Positions 1 through 11,300 of a DNA stretch of 64,000 bases are shown piece after piece. How positions within the stretch are numbered: the first letter of the stretch is position 1; each line of letters opens with the position of its first letter. The notes beneath the pieces are model-generated. The model was not told where the DNA came from and searched no databases. It saw only the letters and a list, made by a program, of their open reading frames with translations. The translations under genes were made by a program, and so were the position numbers. The stretch covers positions 52,264,995-52,328,994 of the forward strand of contig CM060198.1 of NCBI GenBank assembly GCA_030549335.1, written 5' to 3'. This DNA comes from Pontederia crassipes (Eukaryota; Streptophyta; Magnoliopsida; Commelinales; Pontederiaceae).

Positions 1-1022
1 ATGAGACCAATTTGAATCATCAAAACAAAATCGACTATAGCTTTTGATATATTTTAGTATGGCTCATCATATTATAAATACATATTGAAATGACATATAT
101 TTTAGTAAATATGGCATTTAATCATTATCTTTAATAATTACATATTATCTAGAATTTTAATGAGATAAGCAACATTTTTTCACTGCCATTATTCATTTTT
201 TTGTTTTATTTTCAAATAATATTAATCATATAAATATGAAGACCTAATATACAGTTGTTCATATATTCTTTTTATTAAATTTTAAATAGTTTTAATTAAT
301 AACAAAGAATATAATTCGATTTAAACTTTTAACATGTAATTTATGAAAATGTAATCATAATGTATAAATTTAATACTCCTTAATTAAGGATGCTTTTATC
401 TAGTTATTTTTTATTATGAATGAAAATAAATTGGAATATAAAGAGTAAAAAATTAATTTATGAAAACTAATGATAGTATTAAAATTTTAATACCTGAATT
501 AATAATTAGAATAATAAATTTACTTGGTAGAAAAGAATTACACTATTCAATTAATGAGTCATAACGATAATAATTAAAAATAACAAACATACATAAAAAA
601 TAAGAAGAATGATAAAATGATAAAAAGAACATTTTGTATGTATTTTAATAAAATATATGATATTTCTCCTAGTGGGATACAAATAATCAACTTGTATTTT
701 GTGAAATTAAACTATGATTGGAACACAAACACTGCATATTTATTAAGTATACCTTTACTAATGATTATAATTTATTAAAAAATTAAAATGTCAAAAGATT
801 ACAAAAAAATATAGCAAGGATTTTTAAAATGGAAGAGAACTTTTCTTCAATATTTACCGCTTTTTTTGTTTTATTTGCAAATAAAAAAAATGGAAGAGAA
901 TTAAGCACACCTAATATTCATTAGTCAGGAATTGGATTCTTTTAAATATTCAAATGTACCATCAACACATGCCATGCAGAGGTGCACTCTCTGATGTGTT
1001 GTCAATTCTCCCCACTCATCCC
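1..1022. other. AT-rich DNA without recognisable gene
   Basis: Very AT-rich sequence with many short A and T runs and frequent stops in all frames. I see no coding region, RNA gene or transposon end before the hAT-like element. Confidence 0.6.
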
Positions 1023-1030
1023 TTTATTTC

Positions 1031-1659
1031 TAGGGGTGAGTTTCGGTCGGTTTGGATAATTAATCGTCCGATTGGATCGGTTAATTATTTGAATTGAGCT
1101 AAAATATCTATTATCCGGTCTAAAATTTTCGATTCGGTTTGGTTAATTCATAAAAAGTTTTGGTTCAGTTCGGTTAATTCACCGAATTATCCAAAAAATA
1201 ATAATAATTTTTTAAAATAAATAATTTCATTCTTTTTAGGTTTAAAGTACATAAATAAAATATAGTTTGTGTCCAGTTAAAAGTTTGATATCAAATTTGA
1301 ATATAAATCAATTATAACATTTAACAAATGAATGGAAATAAAATTATTTTTAAACATAGATGATGTAACAAACATTAAAAAGACAAGAAGAAAATGTATA
1401 AAGAAATATCTAGATATGCGTCGATGAAAGAGTGCAAAAACGGATCAAGAAATATGTATAAGATATGGAATTTATTATAAAAATATATAATAAAAAGCAT
1501 TATTTTATTTTTCGATTAATTTTGATTTTTGTCTGAAATTTTGATTACTTCACCAAACCGAACTATATGTGTTCAGTTAACAAAATCAAATTGGATAATT
1601 CGGTTCGGTTAAACGGATAATGGACCGGTCGGTTACTCGGATATTTTTGCTCACCTCTA
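1031..1659. mobile_element. Non-autonomous hAT-type DNA transposon (629 bp)
   Basis: The left end reads TAGGGGTGAG and the right end reads CTCACCTCTA, giving imperfect terminal inverted repeats of about 10 bp. The octamer TTTATTTC lies directly outside both ends (1023-1030 and 1660-1667), a perfect 8-bp target-site duplication as expected for the hAT superfamily. Both subterminal regions are rich in CGGTT and AACCG motifs in opposing orientation, which is typical of plant hAT ends where transposase binds repeated short motifs. The interior is AT-rich and has no transposase reading frame, so movement would need an enzyme supplied in trans. The class call rests on the duplication length and end sequence; the exact family is not determined. 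Confidence 0.85.
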
Positions 1660-1929
1660 TTTATTTCCCTCTCCATGTCCCATGATGGCATGTTCTCTCC
1701 TTAATTCCATTCTCGGCTAGATCATGCCATTCTCTAATCTGATGGACCTCAACACCCAATGCGTCGTCCTCTTTCTTCTCTTTCTATCCATTGATTTTTC
1801 TTTTACCAGCCAAATTAAGCAGCTGCATGCATGGAACTCTCCCATAGAAGCAAACAACCGTAGAAGATCATAAAGTAATGAGAAATATGCAAGGCGTTGA
1901 AGAGGTCAGACTTTAGGTGAAATAGACTG

Positions 1930-2697
1930 ATGCTGCCTGCAGTCTTACAGCACCTCTGGCAGCAGCGGAAGGAGCATGCGCTCCTGTACCGCGTGCCCAT
2001 CTTCGATCCCATTCTCGCTGAGTTCTGCTCGCCTCCGCCGTCCTTGGACGATGAACACCTCGTTCGCTTACGACGCCAAGTCGTCGGTGATGGTGGAGCT
2101 CTCCGACTGTTGGCTGATGACCTCGACATCCTCCGTTGATGATGACGTCGACAGGCAGCTCGCGTCGTTCCTTTCCACAGACATGGAGCTCGAGAAATTC
2201 GCCGCTAACATGGAGAGCCTCCTCAGCACGGCACAATCGACGGTCGTGACGACTCGTTCTGCATGGAGAAGCTCCGGCTCATCAACTCGATGGATCATGA
2301 CAACTACTGCTTGGGCGATGCTATGTCCGTGAAGGTAGAGCAGCAGGCCGACAGGGACAGAGATCATGAGTGCCACGTCGAGCTGGAAGACGCCGGCACG
2401 TCGATTGAGACACTGAGCTTTGACTTGGGGTCGGCGATGAATGGGGACGACCGGGAATCCGAGGAAGAGAAGACCCTGGACGTGAAGAAGGTTGATGCCG
2501 CCGAGCAGGCTGGAGCCAAGATTGCCAAACGAATGCTCGACTACGAGGTCATCATTGCAGCGTGGGCAAACCAGGGATCCTCTCCGTGGACCGATGCCAA
2601 GCGACCACAAATGAGCACAGTCGGCTGCTGGCCGGAGTACATGGTGAGCGCCAAACACACACGCTGGGTCTGCAGCGAGATTCGACGCAACGGATGA
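1930..2697 (+). pseudogene. CCT-motif family (CMF) transcriptional regulator, frameshifted, CCT domain missing
   Basis: A GC-rich island in AT-rich surroundings. Three consecutive plus-strand frames join into one protein. The first part (1930 to about 2050) contains ALLYRVPIFDPILAEFCSPP. The second (about 2052-2230) contains DRQLASFLSTDMELEKFAAN. The third (about 2238-2697) contains ELEDAGTSIETLSFDLG and LDYEVIIAAWANQGSSPWTD followed by CWPEYM. That last block resembles the conserved region just before the CCT motif in plant CMF/CONSTANS-like regulators, which act in the nucleus. Two frameshifts, near 2050 and 2235, are needed to read it through. No basic Arg/Lys-rich CCT motif follows; the frame stops at 2695-2697 and the next few hundred bases do not encode one. 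The start at 1930 is the first ATG in frame with the conserved block. Sequencing error could explain one shift, but not the missing domain. The family call is from recalled motif style. Confidence 0.6.
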
Positions 2698-2799
2698 GGA
2701 GTACGGCCAAGAGCGACTGAAGGGCGGCACAGGGAGGAGATGGTCGGCGCGTCTGGATACTCGACTAATGGGACAGGAATGGCTGCTCATGGACTGGAT

Positions 2800-3931
2800 A
2801 TATATACAAGTTCTTTAAGTGTTCTCTTCATCTTCTCAGCCACAAAAATCGATGAAGTTAGCATATGAAAATTTGATATTAATGGTCATTTCTTTTAGTT
2901 CTAATCTTCATCAACCACAAGCTTTACATGCCTTAATGAGAGAGACTTTAAAAGTGCAATTGAAATTTCCATTGTCTCTATGAGAGTGCATCTGTTTGTC
3001 TTAATGAGAGAACATTTCCATTTTTATGTGATTTTTCTGTGAAAACATGACAAAAAAGATAAGTGAGAATACTGAACTTGCATGACTTTGAAACTGCCAC
3101 TCAACCATGAGCTTTATATAAATATAAAAATATAAGAAAATATAAGATATATTATTAACACTTTTAGGTACAATGATTTCTGATGTTTCTGATATATATC
3201 TACTTCAAGAAAGCAATAAATTGAACATACTGCGACTCTTGAACTGTTGGATTGGAGCAAGTGCTGTCAAACCAGAGATAACGATTGTAGTTAGAGATTT
3301 AATTTTGAGATTTGATTCAGACGTCAAACTTTTTCCCCACTCGTAGATTGTAAGATATAAATATAATTAAGTTTTCTTTTTGTTTCCTGATAAAACAAAT
3401 ACAATGTTCGTATTGTTAAATGTATTAAATGTCGAAATGAAATTTTATTTTAAGCATTTTTTACGTAATTATGAAAAAGATTAAAATGTAACAATTATCA
3501 ACTGTGACCACTAAGAATCAAGCTTATTATTTCAATGTTCCAAGCACTTGAGCTAATATTTAGTTAATTATGGAATTATTTTGTTCAAATAAATATAAGA
3601 GGAAAATTAATATATCACCAAAGAATAGAAAGAAATACCAATGAATAAGAACAACCACAATACCAAAGAAGAGAAACATTGATATACAGCCAAAAAAATA
3701 TGTTTTATAAAAAAATGTCGCTTACAAAAACCAAGGAATCTAAGACAAAATTTTCAATTTTGCCTTATATTTTCGACACCATAAGTCAAATCAAATTCTT
3801 CCTTTTTCATTCTAGCATCAATTTAACAAAAAAAATGATATATGATAAAAATTTATGAAACCACACGTGATTCAATGAAGCAATATTGGATTACAAGCAT
3901 AGTATAATAACGTGACCATATTCTTGACAAG
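2800..3931. other. AT-rich intergenic DNA
   Basis: This follows the CMF relic. I see short A/T runs and no open frame longer than background, no CCT exon, and no repeat boundary until the duplication flanking the solo LTR at 3932. Confidence 0.5.
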
Positions 3932-3936
3932 ATATA

Positions 3937-5116
3937 TGTAAGACACAAGGGGGTGAATTGGTGTTCATCTCGAAAATGTTGATTTCACAAAAATCATCAC
4001 GAAAGTTTAAAATCGATTCTTAAATTCTTTACAATTCATATCGTAAATTCAATATTAAAGAGAGAGAGAAAATCAAACGCAAACACACAGTGGTCGTTGA
4101 TGAGGTTCGGTCACACCTTAGCCTACATCCTCGCTCTGACTTCTCGAGCTCGAGACTGTCGGAGATTCCACTAAAACTCTTCCTTAATTCCAAATGGGGC
4201 AAGGAAGAACGCCCTTTAAATCAACCACCTTTTCTCTGCATCGAGAAGCAAGACAACATCTCCTCCTAAGAAGTTAATCTTTTCTCTCACTCAAGAGGTA
4301 AGATTTTAAATCACTCAGTATTTTTCTAAATAAAATATATATCTTTTTTACAAAGCTAAACTCATAAGAGAAAAAGAGAGAAAGAAGAGAAAACTAAAAA
4401 TGAAAACTTCAAGAAGAATGTCTTCTTTTGATAATTTGAAGTTTTTTTTCAAGGCTTGGATGGGTGCACTTTCTTCTAGCCTTAACACTCCTTTTATAGG
4501 CTTCTGCAAATGAGAAAGTCGTCTAAAAATTATTCCACAATTTTCTCCTTCAAATTTAACCGTTATTATTCATTTGACTCGGAGGCCGGTCGATCGCACA
4601 TATGGACCGATCGACCGGTAAACTTTTTTTTATGAAAAATGTGACCGTTGGCGAATTCTGCACTGTTCGATCGACCTGTGTTTTGGACCGATCGACCGGT
4701 ATCTCGATCGGTACAGTCTCGTCATTCTACTGGTTGAAATTGGGCATTTTCTACACTGACCGGTCGACCTGTATTCTGGACCAATCGACCGATATTTTGG
4801 ACCGATCAAGACCAGTCGACCTATTTTCCAGCCGGCAGCTCGAGCGCCCTACACTATTTTAAGCATAACTTTTTACACAATTATCTAAATAAGATAATTT
4901 TTATTCTATGGAAAGCTAACAAAATATTTATGATTAATTATTTAATTAAAGTGTAGTACATAATTATCTCTTTTTCTTTAATCTTTTTTAGCATTTTAAC
5001 TTTAATCTTTCAATATTTATATCATCAAAATATAATTTTTGAAAAAAATTATTATTGGATCTAAATTTGTATCATCAAAATATAATTTTACATATCACTA
5101 AAACTTAAATCCAACA
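3937..5116 (-). mobile_element. Solo LTR of a Sirevirus-like copia retrotransposon (1180 bp)
   Basis: The plus strand begins TGTAAGACAC and ends ATCCAACA, so on the minus strand the LTR starts TGTTGGAT and ends in CA. ATATA lies directly on both sides (3932-3936 and 5117-5121), a perfect 5-bp target duplication. No primer site or polypurine tract is attached, so this is a solo LTR left by LTR-LTR recombination. The sequence from 3949 (GGGGGTGAATTGGTG) to the end parallels the LTRs at 59669-60878 and 60992-62020, including the stretch around ACTTCTCGA/CTCGAGAC. At 4585-4850 there are many copies of the GATCGACCGGT palindrome motif. The Sirevirus assignment comes from the relative near 62 kb with its polypurine tracts and envelope-like frame. 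Confidence 0.85.
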
Positions 5117-5121
5117 ATATA

Positions 5122-5537
5122 AAGTTTATTTGAATATCATTCTTCAAAGAATAAGATGCTTGACAGCCTCATATCACCATATCACCTAAGCCAAACCTGA
5201 AAAAGAAAAGTTGAATATTAGTATTTTTCTCTATAAATATTTGTTTGGAATGCATTGTAACTTACCACCACCAGAGGTGAAGGGCATTTGAATCCATCAC
5301 CACTTCATAATTTAATAATATGACAATGAATATGTTAAATTTATATTTATATTTTAATGTTATAACACAAATATTAGATCAATATATCATCATTAAGATT
5401 TTTGGAACACCCTGCACATATAAGACAAATCTCAAATTCGAAGTTAATTTATGAATGCCACTAATATATTAATTTTATTTTACTTTTACTTCTATCAATC
5501 TTATATATATGCATATATAATAAACAAAAGGTGACAA

Positions 5538-5541
<4 letters not shown>
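5122..5541. other. AT-rich spacer between two LTRs
   Basis: The DNA between the solo LTR and the gypsy 3' LTR is AT-rich. Nothing recognisable was seen. Confidence 0.5.

Positions 5542-5587
<46 letters not shown>
5542..5587. repeat. (TA)n microsatellite
   Basis: About 23 uninterrupted TA units lie at the outer edge of the gypsy 3' LTR. Because it overlaps the expected LTR end (TGTAACG in the other copy, TATAACG here), it hides any target duplication on this side. Confidence 0.95.
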
Positions 5588-5588
<1 letters not shown>

Positions 5589-6918
5589 CGACCCCAAATC
5601 GACCAACGCCATATGGCGAGGATCTCTTTGAATGCGCTACGAAAACACAATAACTTTGACCAATAATTAACTAAAACTCCATGAGAGCGATGACAAATTA
5701 GCAATAGAGATAACAAGGAAATATAAGATATCAAAATAGCGGAAGTCTCAAAATCTCCATGATAATCATAATATCTAAATTACATCAAAGTTCATAATGC
5801 GAAAAATAGAGAAATGATAACTAGATCCTTTTGTTGGTTCATGTGCTTTATTATCGCTCGAGCTGATCGTAGCACACGATCTCAACATCATCACTGACTT
5901 GGCCCTGTGGAAATCAAACACAAGGGATGAGGTCCTCTCGTAAACTATACAGCCTAGTGGAGATCCATAAAGTACTCAATGCATAACAATAAATAACAAT
6001 AGTCAGAATCAGTAATCATTGATAACAAGAATAAGTAGGGAGCATAAAATCATTCGATGAGAGATGTCAATGGATGAAAGAGATCATGGATCATATAATC
6101 ATGAGAGGTTATCATAATCATGCTGAATTAATAATCATGCTTCACTTATCATCATCATACTCATATCACTTGTACATACTCTTTGTATTTGTATCTTTGT
6201 CTTTGCTTAAGTGACTTTGAGTGTCTTTAACTTTGGGGGTTTTATGCCGAGCAAACAATATAGCCTTGTGTAGCCAATGGGTGATCAAGCCATGGCTAAT
6301 GGAGCGACCCTTCACGATAAGCACTTAGCATGGGTTGACCACCCTCCCATTTATCTTTTCATCTTTCATACTTCATCACTTTATCACTTTATCATTCTTG
6401 CATACTGAAGAGGATTGGATCATTGGACGGATCAATACAAGATCAAGGATTCAGTCACATAATATTCCAATCAGCAGGGAGTAGCACATCACACTGAAGG
6501 AAAGAAGTTAGATCAAATCAGCAACTGATATGCATTTTGGTCGGAGTTCGATCGACCGGTCCTCACTGGTCGGTCGACCGACTTTTGGGCACCGATCGAT
6601 CGATATCTCTGGATCGGTCGATCGGTTGGCCTTAACACAATACAATGGTTCTCGGTCAGCTAAGTCCTGAGCACCGGTCGATCGATATCTCTGGACCGAT
6701 CGACCGATAGTACTTGGTCTGTAAAATAAGCTTCCAATCACCGTTGGTCTTCCCCTTCTCGTTCTCCACCTATGAAGCATTCCGATTGGAGAAGAGAGTG
6801 AGAGAATGACATTGGAAATCAAAATTAATGCAGAAGAGAGAGAATCTTATCCATTTGGTTCACTATTTACTTATTTATTTATTATAATATTTTTTTTTTT
6901 AATTCGGTTGTTATATCA
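5584..6918 (-). mobile_element. 3' LTR of minus-strand Ty3/gypsy element
   Basis: It shares a long, easily aligned sequence with 11301-12416, starting at the CCCCAAATCGACCAACGCC block and continuing through CAATGCATAACAATAAAT to GATAGTACTTGGT. The inner end is placed at TTATATCA (6918), because the adjoining minus-strand sequence AAGGAGGTTA (6919-6928) reads as a polypurine tract. Full length is then 1335 bp. Positions 6538-6720 carry repeated palindromic GATCGACCG motifs. The outer end is degraded into the TA microsatellite. Confidence 0.85.
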
Positions 6919-8231
6919 TAACCTCCTTAAAAGAAAATTCATTTTTGAATTTTACACAAAGTAGATGGTTTGTCAGAAAGGTACGGTGACTCTTGGCGCA
7001 TTTCTGACTCGAGTTTTCATGTGGCCTTATCACTGTGATGAAAACGCCAGGCTACTCTAACCATAGGCACATCGTTATTCATCTGGTGTTGTACTTTTCG
7101 TTCCACTATGTGTGTCGGGTACGCTGCGAAGGTCAAATCAGCAGCTAGATTTGGCTCTTCAATCTTTAAAACATTAGCAGCATCGTGCTTGTACTTCTAA
7201 AGCATGGAAACATGAAACACATTATGCACTTGCCCATAGGAAGGTGGCAAGACTAGCCTGTATGCTGCTTTACCTACTAACTCCAGTACCTCGAAGGGTC
7301 TCACATATCGAGGGCTGAGCTTTCCTCACTTACTGAATCTCATAACTCCCTTCATAGGATTCAACAGAACCTGATCACCAGCCTAAAAGATCTGCTCACG
7401 TCTGCCCTTATCAACATAACTCTTCTATCTGCCCTGAGTTGTCTTCATCATCTGTTTGATCAGCTCCACTTTGTCAGCATACTCTACTGCCTCATTTACT
7501 TCTTCTTTGCTCATATCTTCTCTTCACGTACTTCACCCCAATGCGCAGGTGAACGACAAGGTCTACCATATAAAGCCTCGAAGGGCGCCGTACCGATACT
7601 GGAATGGTAGCTGTTATTATAAGCAAATTCGATCAAATGAATGTGCTTATCCCAGTTGCCTTGTCAATCTAGCGTACATGCTCGCAGCATGTTCTCTAAT
7701 GTCTGAATAGTCCTCTCAGACTACCCATCGGTCTGAGGGTGGAAAGCAGTGCTGAAGTTCAGTCTTGTGCCAAATGTCTCCTGCATGCTCTTTCAAAATC
7801 TAGCAGTGAATCTGGAGTCTCGGTCAGAAACAATCGATGCTGGAATGCCATGTAGTCTAATCACCTCCCTAACATATAAGTCCAAATAAACTCTCTACAG
7901 ACTGCTTCCATTAGATAGGGATGAAGTGCGCCGCCTTCGTGAATCTGTCAACCACCACCCATACAGCATCATGACCCTTCTTGGACCTAGACAAGTTGGA
8001 TACAAAATCCATAGTAATATTATCCCACTTCCACCGTGGAATATCTAAAGGCTTCAATTTTCCATATGACCTATAGTGCTCAATCTTCACTTGTTGGCAC
8101 ACTAAACATATAGACACATACTCAGCTATCTCCTTCTTCATGTCAAACCACCAATAGTTGCGTTGTACATCTTTGTACGGCTTAGTGCTCCTAGAGTGGA
8201 TGGCAAACTCAGACTTATGGCACTCATCCAT
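6919..8231 (-). pseudogene. Ty3/gypsy chromovirus pol 3' part: integrase and chromodomain-like tail, decayed
   Basis: The open part is 8231-7911. It encodes an integrase zinc-binding region (HKSEFAIHSR, then CLVCQQVKIEH) followed by the start of the catalytic core with TMDFVSNL and WVVVDRFTKAAHF. After a stop at 7910 the reading continues in broken frames: YHSSIGTAPFEALYGRPCRS (about 7640-7550), then FEVLELVGKAAYRLVLPP and VHNVFHVSML (about 7300-7195), then a chromodomain-like tail with VRVAWRFHHSDKATWKLESE (about 7060-6995), and finally the polypurine tract beside the LTR. Order and wording fit a plant chromovirus (Tekay/Reina-type). Many stops make it inactive. Confidence 0.85.
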
Positions 8232-8239
8232 AAGAAGAT

Positions 8240-8720
8240 AGTAGTATCAACCTATGTTCAACCTTGCCGACTAATTTTAATATTGAAATGACCCATAGTC
8301 GTGAGGACTAATTACTCCATACTTATCTGCATTACCTTTTTCATATAGGAAGTTTTCAGTAACATTTGATCACCATCATTAACGATATCTTTTCATATAC
8401 CTTTATTTGCATAGCTCTTCTCCTTTTAACATTTTTTCTTAATTCGTTCAACATTCTTAACATATCTTCTTCGTTCATGGTTTCTCTTTGCCTATTTCAC
8501 TCAATTGAGTGGGGGACTACAAAGTTGTCAATATAATCGAACGGTATTCTAAAATATTTGATTGCTGGCCATTATCATAAGAAATTTTGATCACATGTAA
8601 ATGATCATTCTAGTTACCATGCCAATTAAGTGTACATATCTCCAACACGTGTTAATTATAGTTATATACAACAATTGATTGCACTCCGATGTTATCTTAG
8701 GCTTTTATCTTTACCATCAA
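8240..8720 (-). pseudogene. Older second copy of the gypsy integrase C-terminal segment
   Basis: This stretch aligns by eye, with many substitutions and small gaps, to 7170-7690. Shared landmarks are TTGATCACCA near 8365 against CTGATCACCA near 7373, CATTATCATAAGAAATTTTG near 8570 against the corresponding block near 7615, and ATGCCAATTAAGTGTACAT near 8620 against the block at 7655. It is a diverged copy of integrase C-terminal coding sequence in the same orientation, much more decayed than its neighbour. It may be a nested relic or an old duplication. Confidence 0.6.
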
Positions 8721-9855
8721 TTATGCTTTTAACATTTTATCCTTTCCTTTGAAACTTTTTATATTTTCAAATTGTTTAACATTGGAATTCAAGGGACAAA
8801 TCTATCACTTTTTCATAATTTCGTGATCTCCAAGGATCCTTCCATATGTGAGTCTAACTACGATATAGCTATCGATCCGGCATCCAACTGGCACCTATTG
8901 CCTTTGGTCGGTCCATAACGATACATGATCCGATGTTAATAATTTATTTGGGTTCAATGAAAATTAACATTTAACGTCGCCCAATGTCGATGTACTTGTG
9001 ATATGGTAAGACAATAGTCATCTAGCGGTATGATCATTAGACCTTCGACTTAGATCATATGGCTGGAGGGATTGTGCAAAGTACAAGAATAAGTAATTGT
9101 CCAATGCGACAATTTTGTTTGGAATCAATCAAAAGTCTTATAAATCATTTGAGACTGGATTGTTCTTGATTATCTATGCCATTGGACTAAGATGATTCAT
9201 TAATCAATGTCATTCAATATTTTTCCTATATCCTTATCCTTGTATTAATACTTTGTTCGATAATTTAATCATGGGAGTTTCTTTCAACTCTAACTTCTTA
9301 GTTTACCTTGCATTGTCTTCTATTGATTTACCTTTCCATTGCAATATCATGTCATATACTTTCATAGAAAGCCAGTGGTTACATATATTACCATGACAAG
9401 TTCTCTTCTTTGGAGTTGAATGTCTTTCCCTCTATGTATAGGGGAATAAACCAATATAATTATCTTAAGAGAGTGAGAAGCACCCCGAATCAACGTTACG
9501 ATTACGATGATGATTCGATCAGTCGATGGAACACATGGTAAAATTCAATCCATAAGGAAGCCAAACAATTTATGCATGATGCATAACATAAGTTCTTAAT
9601 AAAATATCATGAATGCAGGCATATACATAGAATGCATTCAAACAATAAGATAGGAAAAACAAAGCAATCATCAAAATACAAGACAAGCAATCATCTTTAT
9701 CTTTTGCACATTGTCCATTTTCGTAACCTACCATAGTCCATTTTCATATCATACTTTGTCCATTTTCATATCTTGCATTGACCCTTTTTCATACAATTGT
9801 CCATCTTTTAACTTGACATCAATAATAAAAATTATACTTCGCACAATGCGAAAAC
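8721..9855. other. Unassigned interior of the gypsy element
   Basis: AT-rich, no open frame of note and no domain recognised. By position between pol remains and primer site it should correspond to upstream pol or gag, but nothing readable is left. It may contain foreign insertions. Confidence 0.4.
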
Positions 9856-10125
9856 ATCTGTAAGAGCGTGGATGACCTCGCACTAGATGGCAACATCCCT
9901 CATCGGAGATGACCTCGCCTTAGGCGACAACTTCCATAAGGATGAGGATAATCTCGCACTAGTCAGAAACATCCCTCATGGGAGATAACCTCGCACTAGG
10001 TCATAACATAAGTGAGGATAAATCTTGTTCTAGGCAGAAACATCCCTCGAAGAAGATGACCTCGGTACCTTGTGCTAGGCGGAAACATCCCTCGAAGGAG
10101 ATGACCTCGCTCTAAGCCAGCATGA
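9855..10125. repeat. Degenerate tandem repeat inside the gypsy element
   Basis: Five or six imperfect units of roughly 40-60 bp share GATGACCTCGCACTAG followed by AAACATCCCTC. Unit lengths vary and some are partly deleted. The last two, around 10030-10110, are the best matched (GGCAGAAACATCCCTCGAAG). No coding sense is evident. Confidence 0.7.
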
Positions 10126-10129
10126 CTTT

Positions 10130-11284
10130 TCATCATTATAGTGGACCTCTCTTTCAGCCTGTAATTAGATCAAGGTTATATTAAGCATAGTTCCGAATCA
10201 TTTTTAAGTTCGTTTCATTTCCTAATAAATCAGGTGGGCAACGACTTAATAAATCAAAAGATTCGATTATGATCGAATTTTCTTCTTTCCACATATCGGA
10301 TGCCTACAAGTCAAACGGTCATCCATTTTCGGTTCAGTTAGCGATCACCCGTAAGGGGGAGTGGACGCCAGTTTGTCACTGTCTCTTAATCAACTGAAAA
10401 GGGTAGCGGTCAACTATTTGGTATTCATTCTTCAATCCAATGTGACCTCTGAGTCTCTCAAAATTCTATGTTTATTCATCCATATATCTAACTCTTAGCT
10501 CAATATGAGGTAACCAGAATTCATATAACTAATTTGTATTTTCTTAAGACTTTTATCAACCTAATATAGAAGTCATATGAAGTATAAGGTACAACAAGTA
10601 TTACGGTTGCCTACTTATCAATATAACATATAAACAAACCCCTGGTCTTGACAACCTCATGGAACCACATAAATCATAACAATAAATCATAACTTAGGCA
10701 TGTTTGGTTTCCTATAAAATTCACTTCTACTATTTTGGAACAATCTCCCACCTATTTATTGTGTGAGGCAATTCTTTATTTATTCTTATAATTCTCTCAT
10801 TTCTCTCACAAATCTACATCTCTTTGCAATATGCCTACTCACTTCCCTCTTCATACTGCTGCAGTCAACATAAGAGGTCCGGGAGTAGGATGATCATGAA
10901 AGAGATGGAAAACATGGATTGAAAGAAACAAAATTGTTTCTTATATTTTATTCTTTAAATATCTATAAGACTGATTCTTCATGTAAGTGTAATCATCCCC
11001 ATGCATTACTTATTCTTTCTCAAATTTTTTTTTCATAACCTTTATGACCCTTTTTGCATAATCACTAATACTCTTTAGGTTGATTCCTACCATACAAAAT
11101 AACCTCCTTAGGAATCAACCACTCCTATGAAATAAGCATCGATACATCAATAAAGAATCACACAAAGCAAGAAGGATCTTACTTGTACTTTACGGTGGAG
11201 GGTGTGGCGACTGCTCGGCGAAAGCACATGAACCATTACCATACTATCTTATACAATAGGACATCAAGAGAGTCCTAACTTTAG
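10130..11284. other. Unassigned gypsy interior next to the primer site
   Basis: AT-rich, with many stops in every frame. On the minus strand this should be the leader and gag region, but no CCHC knuckle or gag motif could be found. Confidence 0.4.
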
Positions 11285-11296
11285 GCTCTGATACCA
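11285..11296 (-). other. tRNA-iMet primer-binding site of the gypsy element
   Basis: The plus strand reads GCTCTGATACCA, so the minus strand reads TGGTATCAGAGC, the complement of the 3' end of plant initiator methionine tRNA. It lies 4 bp inside the LTR end at 11301, as expected for first-strand priming. It fixes the element as minus-strand. Confidence 0.9.
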
Positions 11297-11300
11297 TAAA

